Positions 42,766 to 51,878 of a DNA stretch of 64,000 bases are shown piece after piece; position 1 is the first letter of the stretch; the number at the start of each line of letters is the position of its first letter. Location of the stretch: assembly GCF_000374365.1 (NCBI RefSeq), contig NZ_KB894122.1, forward strand, positions 1 to 64,000, in the 5' to 3' direction. Below the pieces are notes generated by a model. That model made no database searches, was not told where the DNA came from, and saw only the letters and a list, made by a program, of their open reading frames with translations. This stretch comes from Bacteroides gallinarum DSM 18171 = JCM 13658 (GTDB taxonomy: Bacteria; Bacteroidota; Bacteroidia; Bacteroidales; Bacteroidaceae). The position numbers and the translations under genes were made by a program.

Positions 42766-45078
42766 TTAGAACGGATATCCCACGGCAAAGTGGAATGCGA
42801 AGTCACGGCTGAACTTGGGATGTATAATCGGGAAATGCTCCTTTTGGTTGCTGTACACCGGATTGACGGCTTTCATACCCCCGTCGAAGCGCAGCACGAA
42901 GAAATCCAGGTCTAACCGCAGTCCCAGGCCGTAGGCAACGGCTATCTGTTTATAGAACTTATTGAATTCGAATTTACCGCCCGGCTGGTCTTTATAATCG
43001 CGCAACGTCCATATATTACCCGCATCTACAAAGACCGCTCCCCTGAATTTCCAGAACAGGCGGGTGCGGTATTCTACATTCGCATCCAGTTTTATATCTC
43101 CCGACTGGTTCATGAAATTGCCGTCGCCGGGAAAGACACCCGGTCCCAAATCACGCACCGACCAGCCGCGTACACTGTTGGCGCCACCGGAGAAGTAACG
43201 CTTCTCGAAAGGCACAATCGTTGCATTGCCGTACGGAACGGCTATCCCCGCTCCTACATGAAATGCAATGGAGTTACGGTTATCGATAACGACATTCTTG
43301 GCAAAGTCGAAATCTCCTTTTATATATTGTGCGAAGGGGATGCTCAGTAATGAATATTCCCCGTCTTCATTCTTTTTCATATTGGTCATTTTGGCAACGG
43401 CATACAAAAGATTGCCCGCAGACTCGAAATTGACGCGGATAGAATACGAGTTGCCGATAATCGTATTATTCATCAGCGCCTGCCCCGCGCTGTTGTAGGT
43501 ATAGCTGTATCCCGTACGCACAATCAGACGGTCGTCGTAGTTATACTTCAGGATGTAATTCTGCTCGTTGTTCAGGTATTTGTCGCGGAACTCCTGCGAA
43601 ATGGAGGGCATGTATAGGTAATTGATATCCAGCAGGTCGATGCGGTGCTGGGCGCGCTGGCGCTGCAGTCCCCATTTATAACTCCAACTGGCAGAGGCGA
43701 TGATACGTGAAAACTCCGGACGTATCTGATAGTTATACTGCACGCCGAATTCTGTGGTGGCACGTATCTTGCGCCGGAAGTCGTTGGACAGGAAGGGGAA
43801 AAGGAAACGCGGAAAGTTAATCGTCGCTTCCGCCCCCAATTCCGTATAATCCTCGTGGTTGTATCCGCTCTGCAATCCGGACACCGCCTCGTAAGCGCCG
43901 CGCAGTTTTATCATAAAAGCCTCGGAGCCCTTGAACATATTCCGGTTCTGGAACGATACGGATGCGGCAGCACCCAAGTCCCCGGCAGAATTGGTTCCCT
44001 CTAACTCGAACGATACGGACTGATATTTGCTTTTCGTCAGCATCACATAAGCATTCAGCTTGGAAGTGTCGCTCGCCTGCGTTTCTGAAAAGCGGATATT
44101 GGTGTACTTCAATGCCTGCAAACGCCCGAAGTTGGAGTAGGTACGCTGCACATCGGGTTCGTTATACAAACTGCCCGGTACAATACGCAAATTGTTGGTA
44201 AGCACCTTGGGACGCAGGTATAGCTTGTCCTTATAATATATGGGAAACCCCTTGTAATGTATGGAATCGTTAATATCTATACCGTTTACGGCAGACGCAC
44301 CCAATACATTGTAGTCCGTAATGAAGCTTACCTTATTGATGTAATACTGGCGGTGATTTTGCGGAGTGTCGTCGTTGGGCTGCCGGTAAGGTGCCAGATG
44401 CATGGTTACATCCACCTGGTACGTATTCCTTACCGTGTCCGCCGTATAAGAGATATATTCTTTGTTGAACTTATAATACCCGTTGCGAAGAAGATTATCC
44501 GTAATGCGCTGGCGTTCCGCATCCAGGCGGTTCACATCGAAATACATTCCTTCGGTCAGGTAGGTATCCGCCGAGTCCTGCTGCATATATTCCCATATTT
44601 TCTCATCCTTGATGTCATATTTGAGAGAACGTATCTTGTAAGGCTTTCCGCTGGAAACCTTATAGGTCAGTTTAAGCTTCTTCTTTTTCTTGCGCGTCAC
44701 GGGTACTACGGTGGCACTCATATACCCCATATTCTGTATCGCCTTCGTCATTTCCTCGCTGGAACGCTTCGTCTCCTCCTCCTTGTATATCACCGGAGCA
44801 TCTCCCATTCGCCGCAAAGTACGGTTTATCCAGCGTGCGGAGTCCCTGCCCGACCAGTTGTAAACATACAACTGCGTCTTTATCAGGCTGAACCATTTTG
44901 CATTCGGATTCTGGCGGACATACATCGAGAGGCTGGAAGGCTTTATTTCCTTGTTGTCCGTCTGTATGCGCACCTCGTCCAGTAAATACGAACCTTCCGG
45001 CACATATTTCGTGGCAGAACATGAAGCTAATAAAAGTACGGCGGTAGCAAGTAGTGCGTAGCGGAAGCCTTTCTTCAT
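42766..45078 (-). CDS. tamL: TamL, lipoprotein form of the TamA outer-membrane protein
   Basis: A 770-residue protein with a lipoprotein signal (YALLATAVLLLASC, Cys about 20), POTRA-like domains (about 30-330, e.g. TYKVSSGKPYKIRSLKYDI) and a BamA-type 16-strand barrel. The conserved barrel elements FEKRYFSGGANSVRGWSVRDLGPG and VAYGLGLRLDLDFFVLRFDGGMKA are present and the last residue is Phe. Bacteroidota carry TamL, a lipidated TamA homologue, working with TamB in envelope biogenesis. No tamB is next to it here. Confidence 0.88.
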   Translation of the reverse strand: MKKGFRYALLATAVLLLASCSATKYVPEGSYLLDEVRIQTDNKEIKPSSLSMYVRQNPNAKWFSLIKTQLYVYNWSGRDSARWINRTLRRMGDAPVIYKEEETKRSSEEMTKAIQNMGYMSATVVPVTRKKKKKLKLTYKVSSGKPYKIRSLKYDIKDEKIWEYMQQDSADTYLTEGMYFDVNRLDAERQRITDNLLRNGYYKFNKEYISYTADTVRNTYQVDVTMHLAPYRQPNDDTPQNHRQYYINKVSFITDYNVLGASAVNGIDINDSIHYKGFPIYYKDKLYLRPKVLTNNLRIVPGSLYNEPDVQRTYSNFGRLQALKYTNIRFSETQASDTSKLNAYVMLTKSKYQSVSFELEGTNSAGDLGAAASVSFQNRNMFKGSEAFMIKLRGAYEAVSGLQSGYNHEDYTELGAEATINFPRFLFPFLSNDFRRKIRATTEFGVQYNYQIRPEFSRIIASASWSYKWGLQRQRAQHRIDLLDINYLYMPSISQEFRDKYLNNEQNYILKYNYDDRLIVRTGYSYTYNSAGQALMNNTIIGNSYSIRVNFESAGNLLYAVAKMTNMKKNEDGEYSLLSIPFAQYIKGDFDFAKNVVIDNRNSIAFHVGAGIAVPYGNATIVPFEKRYFSGGANSVRGWSVRDLGPGVFPGDGNFMNQSGDIKLDANVEYRTRLFWKFRGAVFVDAGNIWTLRDYKDQPGGKFEFNKFYKQIAVAYGLGLRLDLDFFVLRFDGGMKAVNPVYSNQKEHFPIIHPKFSRDFAFHFAVGYPF

Positions 45079-45128
45079 ACTGAGTTATTAATTGCGCATA
45101 AATTACTGCAAATATAGAAATAATCGTG

Positions 45129-45136
45129 TACTTTTG
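45129..45136 (+). promoter_or_regulatory. -7 box of the SpoU methyltransferase gene
   Basis: TACTTTTG matches TAnnTTTG, 22 bases before the Met at 45158, so the longer frame from 45092 is not the coding start. Confidence 0.55.
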
Positions 45137-45157
45137 CCAAATAAAACCGAACAACTT

Positions 45158-45919
45158 ATGGCATTAAGCAAGAATCGTATTAAATACATCCGTTCGTTGG
45201 AGTTGAAAAAGAACCGTAAAGCCGATAAAGTGTTTTTAGCAGAGGGACCTAAACTGGTAGGCGACTTGCTGGGGCGCTTCCATTGCCGTTTCCTGGCTGC
45301 AACCGCCGGGTGGCTCTCCGTACACGGACATATACCGGCGGACGATGTGGCCGAAGTCTCCGAAGAAGAACTCGCACGTGCCAGTTTGCTGAAAACTCCC
45401 CAACAAGTGCTGGCGGTTTTTGAGCAGCCGGACGAGGCGACGGATACTTCCGTAATAAGCCGCTCCCTCTGTTTGGCACTGGACGATGTGCAAGACCCCG
45501 GTAACCTGGGAACTATCGTCCGCCTTGCCGACTGGTTCGGAATCGAACATATCTTCTGCTCACCCAATACGGTGGACGTCTATAACCCCAAAACCGTACA
45601 AGCTACTATGGGAGGCATCGCGCGGGTGAAACTGCATTACACTCCCCTGCCCGAACTCATTGGCTCACTGGCAGACATACCCGTGTACGGCACTTTCCTG
45701 GACGGTGAAAACATATATACGCAACCGCTTTCCGCCCACGGGCTGATAGTCATGGGAAATGAGGGCAACGGCATAGGCAACGAAGTGAAGCGGCTTATCA
45801 ACCGGAAACTCTATATACCTAACTATCCGCCGGAGCGCGAAACCTCCGAATCGTTGAACGTCGCCATTGCTACGGCAGTTGTCTGTGCCGAGTTCCGGCG
45901 GCAGGCAGCATCGTTGTAA
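45158..45919 (+). CDS. SpoU/TrmH-family RNA 2'-O-methyltransferase
   Basis: A 253-residue SPOUT enzyme. The N-terminal substrate-binding part (ALSKNRIKYIRSLELKKNRKADKVFLAEGPKLVGDLL) is typical of the rRNA Gm-type members. The knotted C-terminal domain carries motif 1 DVQDPGNLGTIVRLADWFG, motif 2 LIVMGNEGNGIGNEV and motif 3 IPNYPPERETSESLNVAIATAVVCAEF. It methylates a ribose in rRNA or tRNA using SAM; the exact site cannot be read from sequence. The end overlaps the convergent 45870 gene by 50 bases. Confidence 0.9.
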   Translation: MALSKNRIKYIRSLELKKNRKADKVFLAEGPKLVGDLLGRFHCRFLAATAGWLSVHGHIPADDVAEVSEEELARASLLKTPQQVLAVFEQPDEATDTSVISRSLCLALDDVQDPGNLGTIVRLADWFGIEHIFCSPNTVDVYNPKTVQATMGGIARVKLHYTPLPELIGSLADIPVYGTFLDGENIYTQPLSAHGLIVMGNEGNGIGNEVKRLINRKLYIPNYPPERETSESLNVAIATAVVCAEFRRQAASL

Positions 45920-46211
45920 TATCGAAACCGGAGAAATAAACGGGGAATAACCCGTACCCTCCGTCCGCAGGGTGCGGAGGAGCAGCCAGTAAATTCCGGG
46001 GAAATTTTATTGAGGCAGTATTCGTACCGAGCTCTTTCAATTCATTTTGCGACAAGAGGGCGATTGCGCCCGGCAGCCATTCCACATCCTCCACTTCTTC
46101 CGTCAGCGGAAACAGGCGTACGGCTGTTCCCCCTTCCGTCTCTACTGCATACTGCTTGAGATAGCCGCCGTATGCAGGCAGGAATACGAAGTGCGAGGCA
46201 AACCGTTTCAT
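45870..46211 (-). CDS. Small conserved hypothetical protein
   Basis: A 113-residue protein beginning MKRFASHFVFLPAYGGYLKQYAVE, then RLFPLTEEVEDVEWLPGAIALL. This N-terminal pattern recalls Bacteroides proteins annotated only as hypothetical. It overlaps the DUF4296 gene by four bases and the 3' end of the convergent methyltransferase gene by 50 bases, so the last about 35 residues (Pro/Gly-rich) may not be conserved. Last gene of the ileS-dksA-lspA-DUF4296 operon. Confidence 0.65.
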   Translation of the reverse strand: MKRFASHFVFLPAYGGYLKQYAVETEGGTAVRLFPLTEEVEDVEWLPGAIALLSQNELKELGTNTASIKFPRNLLAAPPHPADGGYGLFPVYFSGFDITTMLPAAGTRHRQLP

Positions 46212-47152
46212 TTCTTTTCGGTAATGGGGCGTAAGTGCGGACGGGGACGTCCTTCCGGGCGGCGGACATTCTCTTTCCTTTCATCCGGTTTCTTCAATTC
46301 CACAGGCTTGGACTTATCCGGAACCGAATCCTTCTTCACCGCCTTGCCGCCGGTTTCGAGGCTGTCTTTCTTTGCATCGAACAAAGTATCCGTTGCATGA
46401 TAACGCATCAGGCTGATTCGGTCTGCCAATACATCTTGTACCGGTTTCTGTGCAGGATAATAGATAAAGCCTCGTATTTCCTTTATCTCTCCCAGCGTAT
46501 CGGCGAACAATGAAACGGTTTCCGTTCCCGACCGCTTTACTTTCAGCATACCGTTCAGCGTATCCTTGGCATAAAGAACCTGCATAGCCATTAATGGGGC
46601 ATGCAAGCTGTCGGGCGTTCCGTTCAGGAAGCGGAAACGCACCGTCCACCTAAGGGTATCCCTATCCTTGAAGTTGGTATCCGAAGGAAGCGTGAAAGTC
46701 AGCTTGTTACCCAGCGGCGCGCCGGACAGGTGATAGATGCGCCGCCCTATCCATACATCGACACTGTCGCCCGGTAGAGACTCCTTGGGCTTGTTGTCGC
46801 GCAGGGCAATCAGGTGATTGATACCGTCCCTTTCGGCTTTCAGCCGCGCGTTCACCTTTTCGTAGACTTTTGTGAGAGCATCCGGGTGGCGGGCATACCA
46901 CACCATGGAAGTGTCGAAATCGGCTTTGGTAATGCCGTGTTTCCTATAAACCGATTCAATGTACAGCACACGCTTATAACTTTCGCTGTAAGGCACTTCC
47001 TCTCCCATTGCCTTTGCAATGTGGAAGTCGTAAAGCACATTCTCCATTTTGGCGTCCGGTATGACCGTATCGGGTCTTTTCACCTGACACGCCGCCATGC
47101 CGAACGCCAGAAGGATTACGCTATACCATTGAATCCGGTTCTTCCTTTTCAT
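46208..47152 (-). CDS. DUF4296 lipoprotein
   Basis: A 314-residue protein with a lipoprotein signal (YSVILLAFGMAAC, Cys about 22) and the DUF4296 start region (VIPDAKMENVLYDFHIAKAMGEEVPYSESYKRVLYIESVYRKHGITKADFDTSMVWYARHPDALTKVYEKV). The C-terminus is a long basic, Pro/Lys/Arg-rich tail. It overlaps lspA by four bases, so the lipoprotein is made together with the lipoprotein signal peptidase. Function unknown. Confidence 0.85.
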   Translation of the reverse strand: MKRKNRIQWYSVILLAFGMAACQVKRPDTVIPDAKMENVLYDFHIAKAMGEEVPYSESYKRVLYIESVYRKHGITKADFDTSMVWYARHPDALTKVYEKVNARLKAERDGINHLIALRDNKPKESLPGDSVDVWIGRRIYHLSGAPLGNKLTFTLPSDTNFKDRDTLRWTVRFRFLNGTPDSLHAPLMAMQVLYAKDTLNGMLKVKRSGTETVSLFADTLGEIKEIRGFIYYPAQKPVQDVLADRISLMRYHATDTLFDAKKDSLETGGKAVKKDSVPDKSKPVELKKPDERKENVRRPEGRPRPHLRPITEKK

Positions 47153-47778
47153 GATTTCTTTATAACATGATAGGAATCATTCAAATATTTACTGTAAAAC
47201 AGCAGCAAGGCTATGATTCCGCAACTGATTGCAGCATCGGCGAAGTTGAAAATCGGACTGAAAAAGATGAAATGATTTCCGCCTATGAACGGCATCCATT
47301 CAGGCCAGTCGGTTTCGATAATGGGGAAATAAAACATATCCACCACCTTGCCGTAGAATAACGGGGCATACCCGCCGCCCTCCGGCATAAACGTAGCCAG
47401 TTGCGAATACGTGCTTTCATTGAACAGCACCCCGTAGAACACGCTGTCGATGATATTGCCCAATGCCCCCGTCAGGATAAGCGATACGCAGACGATAAAT
47501 CCCGTTTTCATTCCATGCTTTATGCACTTGTACAGGAACCACCCTATTGCGCCTACCGCAATAATCCGAAATGAAGTGAGGAACAACTTCCCGAATATCT
47601 CCATCCCGAAAGCCATACCGTTGTTTTCGGTGAAATAGATATAAAACCAATCCGTGATACGTATGCTCTCATGCCAATACATATGCGTTTTGACAATCAC
47701 CTTAATCACCTGGTCGATAATCAGTACCGAGAAAATAACGAGCAAGGCCACCTGCCCTTTCGTGAGAAAACTCTTCAT
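47149..47778 (-). CDS. lspA: Lipoprotein signal peptidase II
   Basis: A 209-residue inner-membrane aspartic protease that removes the signal peptide from prolipoproteins. Four membrane helices are visible, with the conserved NNGMAFGM, GALGNIIDSVFYGVLFN (catalytic Asp about 111) and FNFADAAISCG (second Asp about 178). Bacteroides versions are longer than the E. coli enzyme because of an insert before the second Asp, as here. Encoded 2 bases after the DksA-like gene. Confidence 0.95.
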   Translation of the reverse strand: MKSFLTKGQVALLVIFSVLIIDQVIKVIVKTHMYWHESIRITDWFYIYFTENNGMAFGMEIFGKLFLTSFRIIAVGAIGWFLYKCIKHGMKTGFIVCVSLILTGALGNIIDSVFYGVLFNESTYSQLATFMPEGGGYAPLFYGKVVDMFYFPIIETDWPEWMPFIGGNHFIFFSPIFNFADAAISCGIIALLLFYSKYLNDSYHVIKKS

Positions 47779-47780
47779 CC

Positions 47781-48161
47781 TTATTTCTTGCCGTTGTTTT
47801 TAGCTTCGATGCTCAATGTAGCATGAGGCACTGCACGCAGACGCTCGGCAGGAATCAGTTTACCCGTTTCGCGGCAGATACCGTACGTCTTGTTCTCGAT
47901 ACGTACCAAAGCGGCCTGCAACCCCTGGATAAACTTCAACTGGCGCTGCGCCAGACGCGTCGTTTCCTCCTTAGACAGAGTGTTGGCTCCCTCTTCCAGT
48001 ACTTTATACGTCGGGGATGTATCGTCGGTATCGTTACCGTCTGCACCGGTCAGGCTGGCTTTCAACAATTCATAATCACGTTGTGCCAACTCCAGTTTTT
48101 CCATAATAATGGCGCGGAATTCTTCCAATTCAGCATCCGAGTATCTTGTCTTTTCTGCCAT
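47781..48161 (-). CDS. TraR/DksA-family protein lacking most zinc cysteines
   Basis: A 126-residue DksA-like regulator with the coiled-coil N-terminal half (about 1-90, including LTGADGNDTDDTSPTYKVLEEGANTLSKEE) and the globular end YGICRETGKLIPAERLRAVPHATLSIEAK. In classical DksA the four zinc cysteines would be at C-x2-C and C-x2-C; here only the first is kept (ICRET, LSIEA), so zinc binding is unlikely. It would enter the RNA polymerase secondary channel. It lies 33 bases after ileS in the same operon. Confidence 0.88.
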   Translation of the reverse strand: MAEKTRYSDAELEEFRAIIMEKLELAQRDYELLKASLTGADGNDTDDTSPTYKVLEEGANTLSKEETTRLAQRQLKFIQGLQAALVRIENKTYGICRETGKLIPAERLRAVPHATLSIEAKNNGKK

Positions 48162-48194
48162 AACTTTACGTGTTTAATCGTTAGTATTAATAAT

Positions 48195-51100
48195 TTATTC
48201 CTTTACAACGCCCACATACAGCTTGAAATCGTCGAACTCCAATTCCGTACCGCTTTCCACGCCCTCTGCCAGCGTCAGTGAGGTTCCTAAAACCTGGTTA
48301 CAAATATAGTCTTTATATTCGTTTACCGCATCATCTGTTTGCGGATTTTTTGATAATGTAATCTTTATTTTGTCCGTTATCTCGAAACCGCTCGATTTGC
48401 GTATATTCTGGATACGGTTCACCAGTTCGCGGGCAATACCTTCGCGGCGCAACGCCTCGGTAATGGTAACCTCCAGCGCCACGGTCAGCTTACCCTCATT
48501 GGCAACCAGCCAGCCCGGAATATCCTCACTGAATATTTCTACGTCGGATGTCTCTATCACAACTTCCGCATCATCCGCTTTCAGGGTATAAGAACCGTTC
48601 TTTTCCAGCTCGGCGATAGCCTCCTGCGACATCTGGGCAACGGCGGCGGCAACGGCTTTCATCTGCTTGCCGAACTTCGGACCCAGCTTCTTGAAGTCGC
48701 ATTTCACCTTCTTCACCAGCACGCCGGCGGCGCCGTCCACAAACCGGATTTCCTTTACGTTCACCTCGTTCATGATAAGCGCCTTTACGGCTTCGATGTG
48801 GGCGCGCTGCTCCTCGTCCACCACCGGAATCATGATACACTGCAACGGCTGGCGTACCTTGATATTCACTTTGCGGCGCAAAGCCAATACCATAGACGTA
48901 ACATCCTGTGCCATTTGCATACGCGCTTCCAGCTCCTTATCTATCATTTCCTCCCTGCATTCGGGGAACTTAGCCAGATGAACGGAAACCACGTTATCGC
49001 GTCCGGTTACAGCTATCAAGTCCGAATAAAGCATATCGGCATAGAACGGAGCGATAGGCGCCATTAGCTTGGCTACGGTTTCCAGACAGGTATAGAGCGT
49101 CTGGAAAGCAGACAACTTGTCTTGCGTCATACCACCGCCCCAGAAACGTTTACGGTTCAGGCGTACATACCAGTTGGACAAGTTATCGTTTACGAAGTCC
49201 GAAATCAATCGTCCGGCTTTGGTAGGCTCGTATTCGTTGTAACAGTAGTCCACATCCTTCACCAGCGTGTTCAGCACGGAAAGAATCCAGCGGTCTATCT
49301 CCGGACGTTCCGCCATAGGCACATCGGCTTCCTTGTATTCGAAACCGTCCACATTGGCATAGAGGGCGAAGAAAGAATACGTATTATATAAAGTCCCGAA
49401 GAACTTACGGCGCACCTCCTCTACCCCGTCAACGTCGAACTTCAAGTTGTCCCACGGAGAAGAATTGGTTATCATGTACCAGCGCAAGGGGTCGGAACCA
49501 TACTTCTCGATAGTCGAGAACGGGTCTACCGCATTACCCAGGCGCTTCGACATCTTGTTGCCGTTCTTGTCGAGCACCAGACCGTTCGAGATAACAGCCT
49601 TATACGATACACTGTCGAACACCATTGTGGCGATAGCATGCAGCGTGAAGAACCAGCCGCGCGTCTGGTCTACGCCCTCCGCAATGAAATCGGCGGGATA
49701 TACCTGGTGGCTGTCCAGCAACTCCTTGTTTTCGAACGGATAATGAATCTGTGCATACGGCATGGAGCCGGAATCGAACCATACGTCAATCAAATCCGAT
49801 TCGCGCTTCATAGGCTTGCCCTCCTCGGAAACGAGGACGATATCGTCCACATACGGACGGTGGAGGTCTATCCTGTCATAATTCTCCTGCGTGTACACAC
49901 CCGGCTGGAAACCTTTCTCCTTATAAGGATTGGAAGTCATCAGCCCGGCTGCAACGGATTTCTCTATCTCGTTGTAAAGCTCCTCTACGGATTCGATACA
50001 CTTCTCCCCGCTGCCGTCCTCCGTGCGCCAGATAGGTAACGGAGTACCCCAGTAGCGCGAACGGCTCAGGTTCCAGTCGTTCAAGTTCTCCAACCACTTG
50101 CCGAAACGTCCCGTACCCGTACTCTCCGGCTTCCAGTTTATGGTCTTGTTCAGCTCTATCATACGCTCCTTGCAGGCAGTACTGCGGATAAACCAGCTAT
50201 CCAGCGGATAGTACAATACCGGTTTGTCCGTACGCCAGCAGTGCGGATAGTTATGTACATGCTTCTCTATCTTGAATGCCTGGTTAGCGGCTTTCATCAT
50301 CATACAGATATAGATGTCGAGCGTCTCGGCAGCCTGCGCAGCCTTCTCGTCGTACTTGCCGTCCACGGTAAATTGCGGGTCGTAGGCATTTTTCACCCAA
50401 CGTCCCTGATATTCCTTGTAAGCATCTACATCAACACACTCCTTTACGAACTTCTCGTCCAGCTCGTCCAGCAGGTAAAACTTACCGGTAAGGTCTACCA
50501 TTGGGCGGGTTTCACCGCGCTTGTTAATCATAAACAAGGAAGGAATACCGGCTGCACGGGCTACGAAAGCATCGTCCGCACCGAATGTCGGGGCGATGTG
50601 CACGATACCCGTACCGTCCTCAGTGGTTACATAATCGCCCAGGATAACGCGGAACCCCTTGTTGCTGACGCTCCAATTACCGTCATTATCCACATCCACC
50701 GGCTTCACCCACGGAATAAGCTGTTCGTATTCCATACCTGCCAAGTCCGGCCCCTTGTACTCGCCTACCACCTTGAACGGGATAAGCTTATCACCCGGCT
50801 TATAATCCTCTAATGCAAGCTCTTCCGCTTTTTTGTTGAAGTGAGTATATAGCAAAGCCTTGGCAAGTACTACGGTTATCTTCTCACCCGTATAACCGTT
50901 GTAGGTCTGTACGGCTACATAGTCAATTTTCGGACCTACGCAAAGAGCCGTGTTCGAAGGCAACGTCCACGGCGTGGTAGTCCATGCCAGGAAATAAGGA
51001 GTACCCCATTCCGCCATTTCGGGCTTCGGGTTCTTCATCCTGAACTGCCCTACTACGGTAGTATCCTTTACATCGCGGTAACAGCCGGGCTGGTTCAGCT

Positions 51101-51683
51101 CGTGCGAACTCAACCCCGTACCTGCTGCCGGAGAATACGGCTGTATGGTATATCCTTTGTACAGCAACCCTTTTTTATGGAGCTGTTTCAGCAGCCACCA
51201 CAACGTCTCGATGTAACGGTTATCATAAGTGATGTACGGGTCTTGCATATCCACCCAATAACCCATTCTATGCGTCAAGTCCTCCCACTCTTTGGTGAAC
51301 TTCATCACATCCTTGCGGCAGGCGGCATTATATTCGGCTACGGAGATAGTCTTACCGATATCCTCTTTGGTAATGCCCAACGCCTTCTCCACACCCAGCT
51401 CCACAGGAAGCCCGTGCGTGTCCCAGCCCGCCTTACGCTTCACCTGGAAACCCTTCATGGTCTTGTAGCGGCAGAAAATATCCTTAATGGAGCGAGCCAT
51501 TACATGGTGGATGCCCGGCATACCGTTGGCGGAGGGAGGCCCTTCGAAAAACACGAAAGAAGGACAACCTTCACGTTCTGTCATACTCTTGGCGAAAACC
51601 CCGTTTTCGTCCCATTTCTTCAACACTTCCTTGTTTACTTCCGAAAGGTCAAACTTTGAATATTCGGCAAACTTCTTACCCAT
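48195..51683 (-). CDS. ileS: Isoleucyl-tRNA synthetase, type 2 with GIHH signature
   Basis: A 1162-residue class I synthetase attaching isoleucine to its tRNA. The length and AGWDTHGLPVELGVEKALGI place it with the eukaryote-like IleRS2 group. The KMSKR loop is NKMSKRLGNAVDP; the editing domain contains YVTTEDGTGIVHIAPTFGADD. The HIGH motif, expected as H-x-G-H, reads G-I-H-H (residues 57-60, PPSANGMPGIHHVMA). This GxHH form has been reported for IleRS2 enzymes with very high mupirocin resistance. It heads the ileS-dksA-lspA-DUF4296 operon. Confidence 0.95.
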   Translation of the reverse strand: MGKKFAEYSKFDLSEVNKEVLKKWDENGVFAKSMTEREGCPSFVFFEGPPSANGMPGIHHVMARSIKDIFCRYKTMKGFQVKRKAGWDTHGLPVELGVEKALGITKEDIGKTISVAEYNAACRKDVMKFTKEWEDLTHRMGYWVDMQDPYITYDNRYIETLWWLLKQLHKKGLLYKGYTIQPYSPAAGTGLSSHELNQPGCYRDVKDTTVVGQFRMKNPKPEMAEWGTPYFLAWTTTPWTLPSNTALCVGPKIDYVAVQTYNGYTGEKITVVLAKALLYTHFNKKAEELALEDYKPGDKLIPFKVVGEYKGPDLAGMEYEQLIPWVKPVDVDNDGNWSVSNKGFRVILGDYVTTEDGTGIVHIAPTFGADDAFVARAAGIPSLFMINKRGETRPMVDLTGKFYLLDELDEKFVKECVDVDAYKEYQGRWVKNAYDPQFTVDGKYDEKAAQAAETLDIYICMMMKAANQAFKIEKHVHNYPHCWRTDKPVLYYPLDSWFIRSTACKERMIELNKTINWKPESTGTGRFGKWLENLNDWNLSRSRYWGTPLPIWRTEDGSGEKCIESVEELYNEIEKSVAAGLMTSNPYKEKGFQPGVYTQENYDRIDLHRPYVDDIVLVSEEGKPMKRESDLIDVWFDSGSMPYAQIHYPFENKELLDSHQVYPADFIAEGVDQTRGWFFTLHAIATMVFDSVSYKAVISNGLVLDKNGNKMSKRLGNAVDPFSTIEKYGSDPLRWYMITNSSPWDNLKFDVDGVEEVRRKFFGTLYNTYSFFALYANVDGFEYKEADVPMAERPEIDRWILSVLNTLVKDVDYCYNEYEPTKAGRLISDFVNDNLSNWYVRLNRKRFWGGGMTQDKLSAFQTLYTCLETVAKLMAPIAPFYADMLYSDLIAVTGRDNVVSVHLAKFPECREEMIDKELEARMQMAQDVTSMVLALRRKVNIKVRQPLQCIMIPVVDEEQRAHIEAVKALIMNEVNVKEIRFVDGAAGVLVKKVKCDFKKLGPKFGKQMKAVAAAVAQMSQEAIAELEKNGSYTLKADDAEVVIETSDVEIFSEDIPGWLVANEGKLTVALEVTITEALRREGIARELVNRIQNIRKSSGFEITDKIKITLSKNPQTDDAVNEYKDYICNQVLGTSLTLAEGVESGTELEFDDFKLYVGVVKE

Positions 51684-51726
51684 TTTGATATTTACGATTT
51701 GACTATTTACGATTTACTACTCTCAG

Positions 51727-51763
51727 GGATAGCCCGGGGCTTTCCGGCACGCCGGAGCTATCC
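51727..51763. terminator. Hairpin upstream of ileS
   Basis: GGATAGC (51727-51733) and GCTATCC (51757-51763) form a stem with inner CCGG pairing, between the nitrilase fusion gene and ileS. There is no T-run on the minus strand, so it may be an attenuator rather than a terminator. Nothing else is seen in 51764-51878. Confidence 0.45.
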
Positions 51764-51878
51764 TCCTTGTTTTAAGGGTGCAAATTTACAAAAAAGTTAG
51801 AGAAAAGAGATTTTTGAGAAGATAAATTTAATAAGTAAAATCCGCGTCAATCCGCATGACCGGCGTCAAGCCCGTTTT

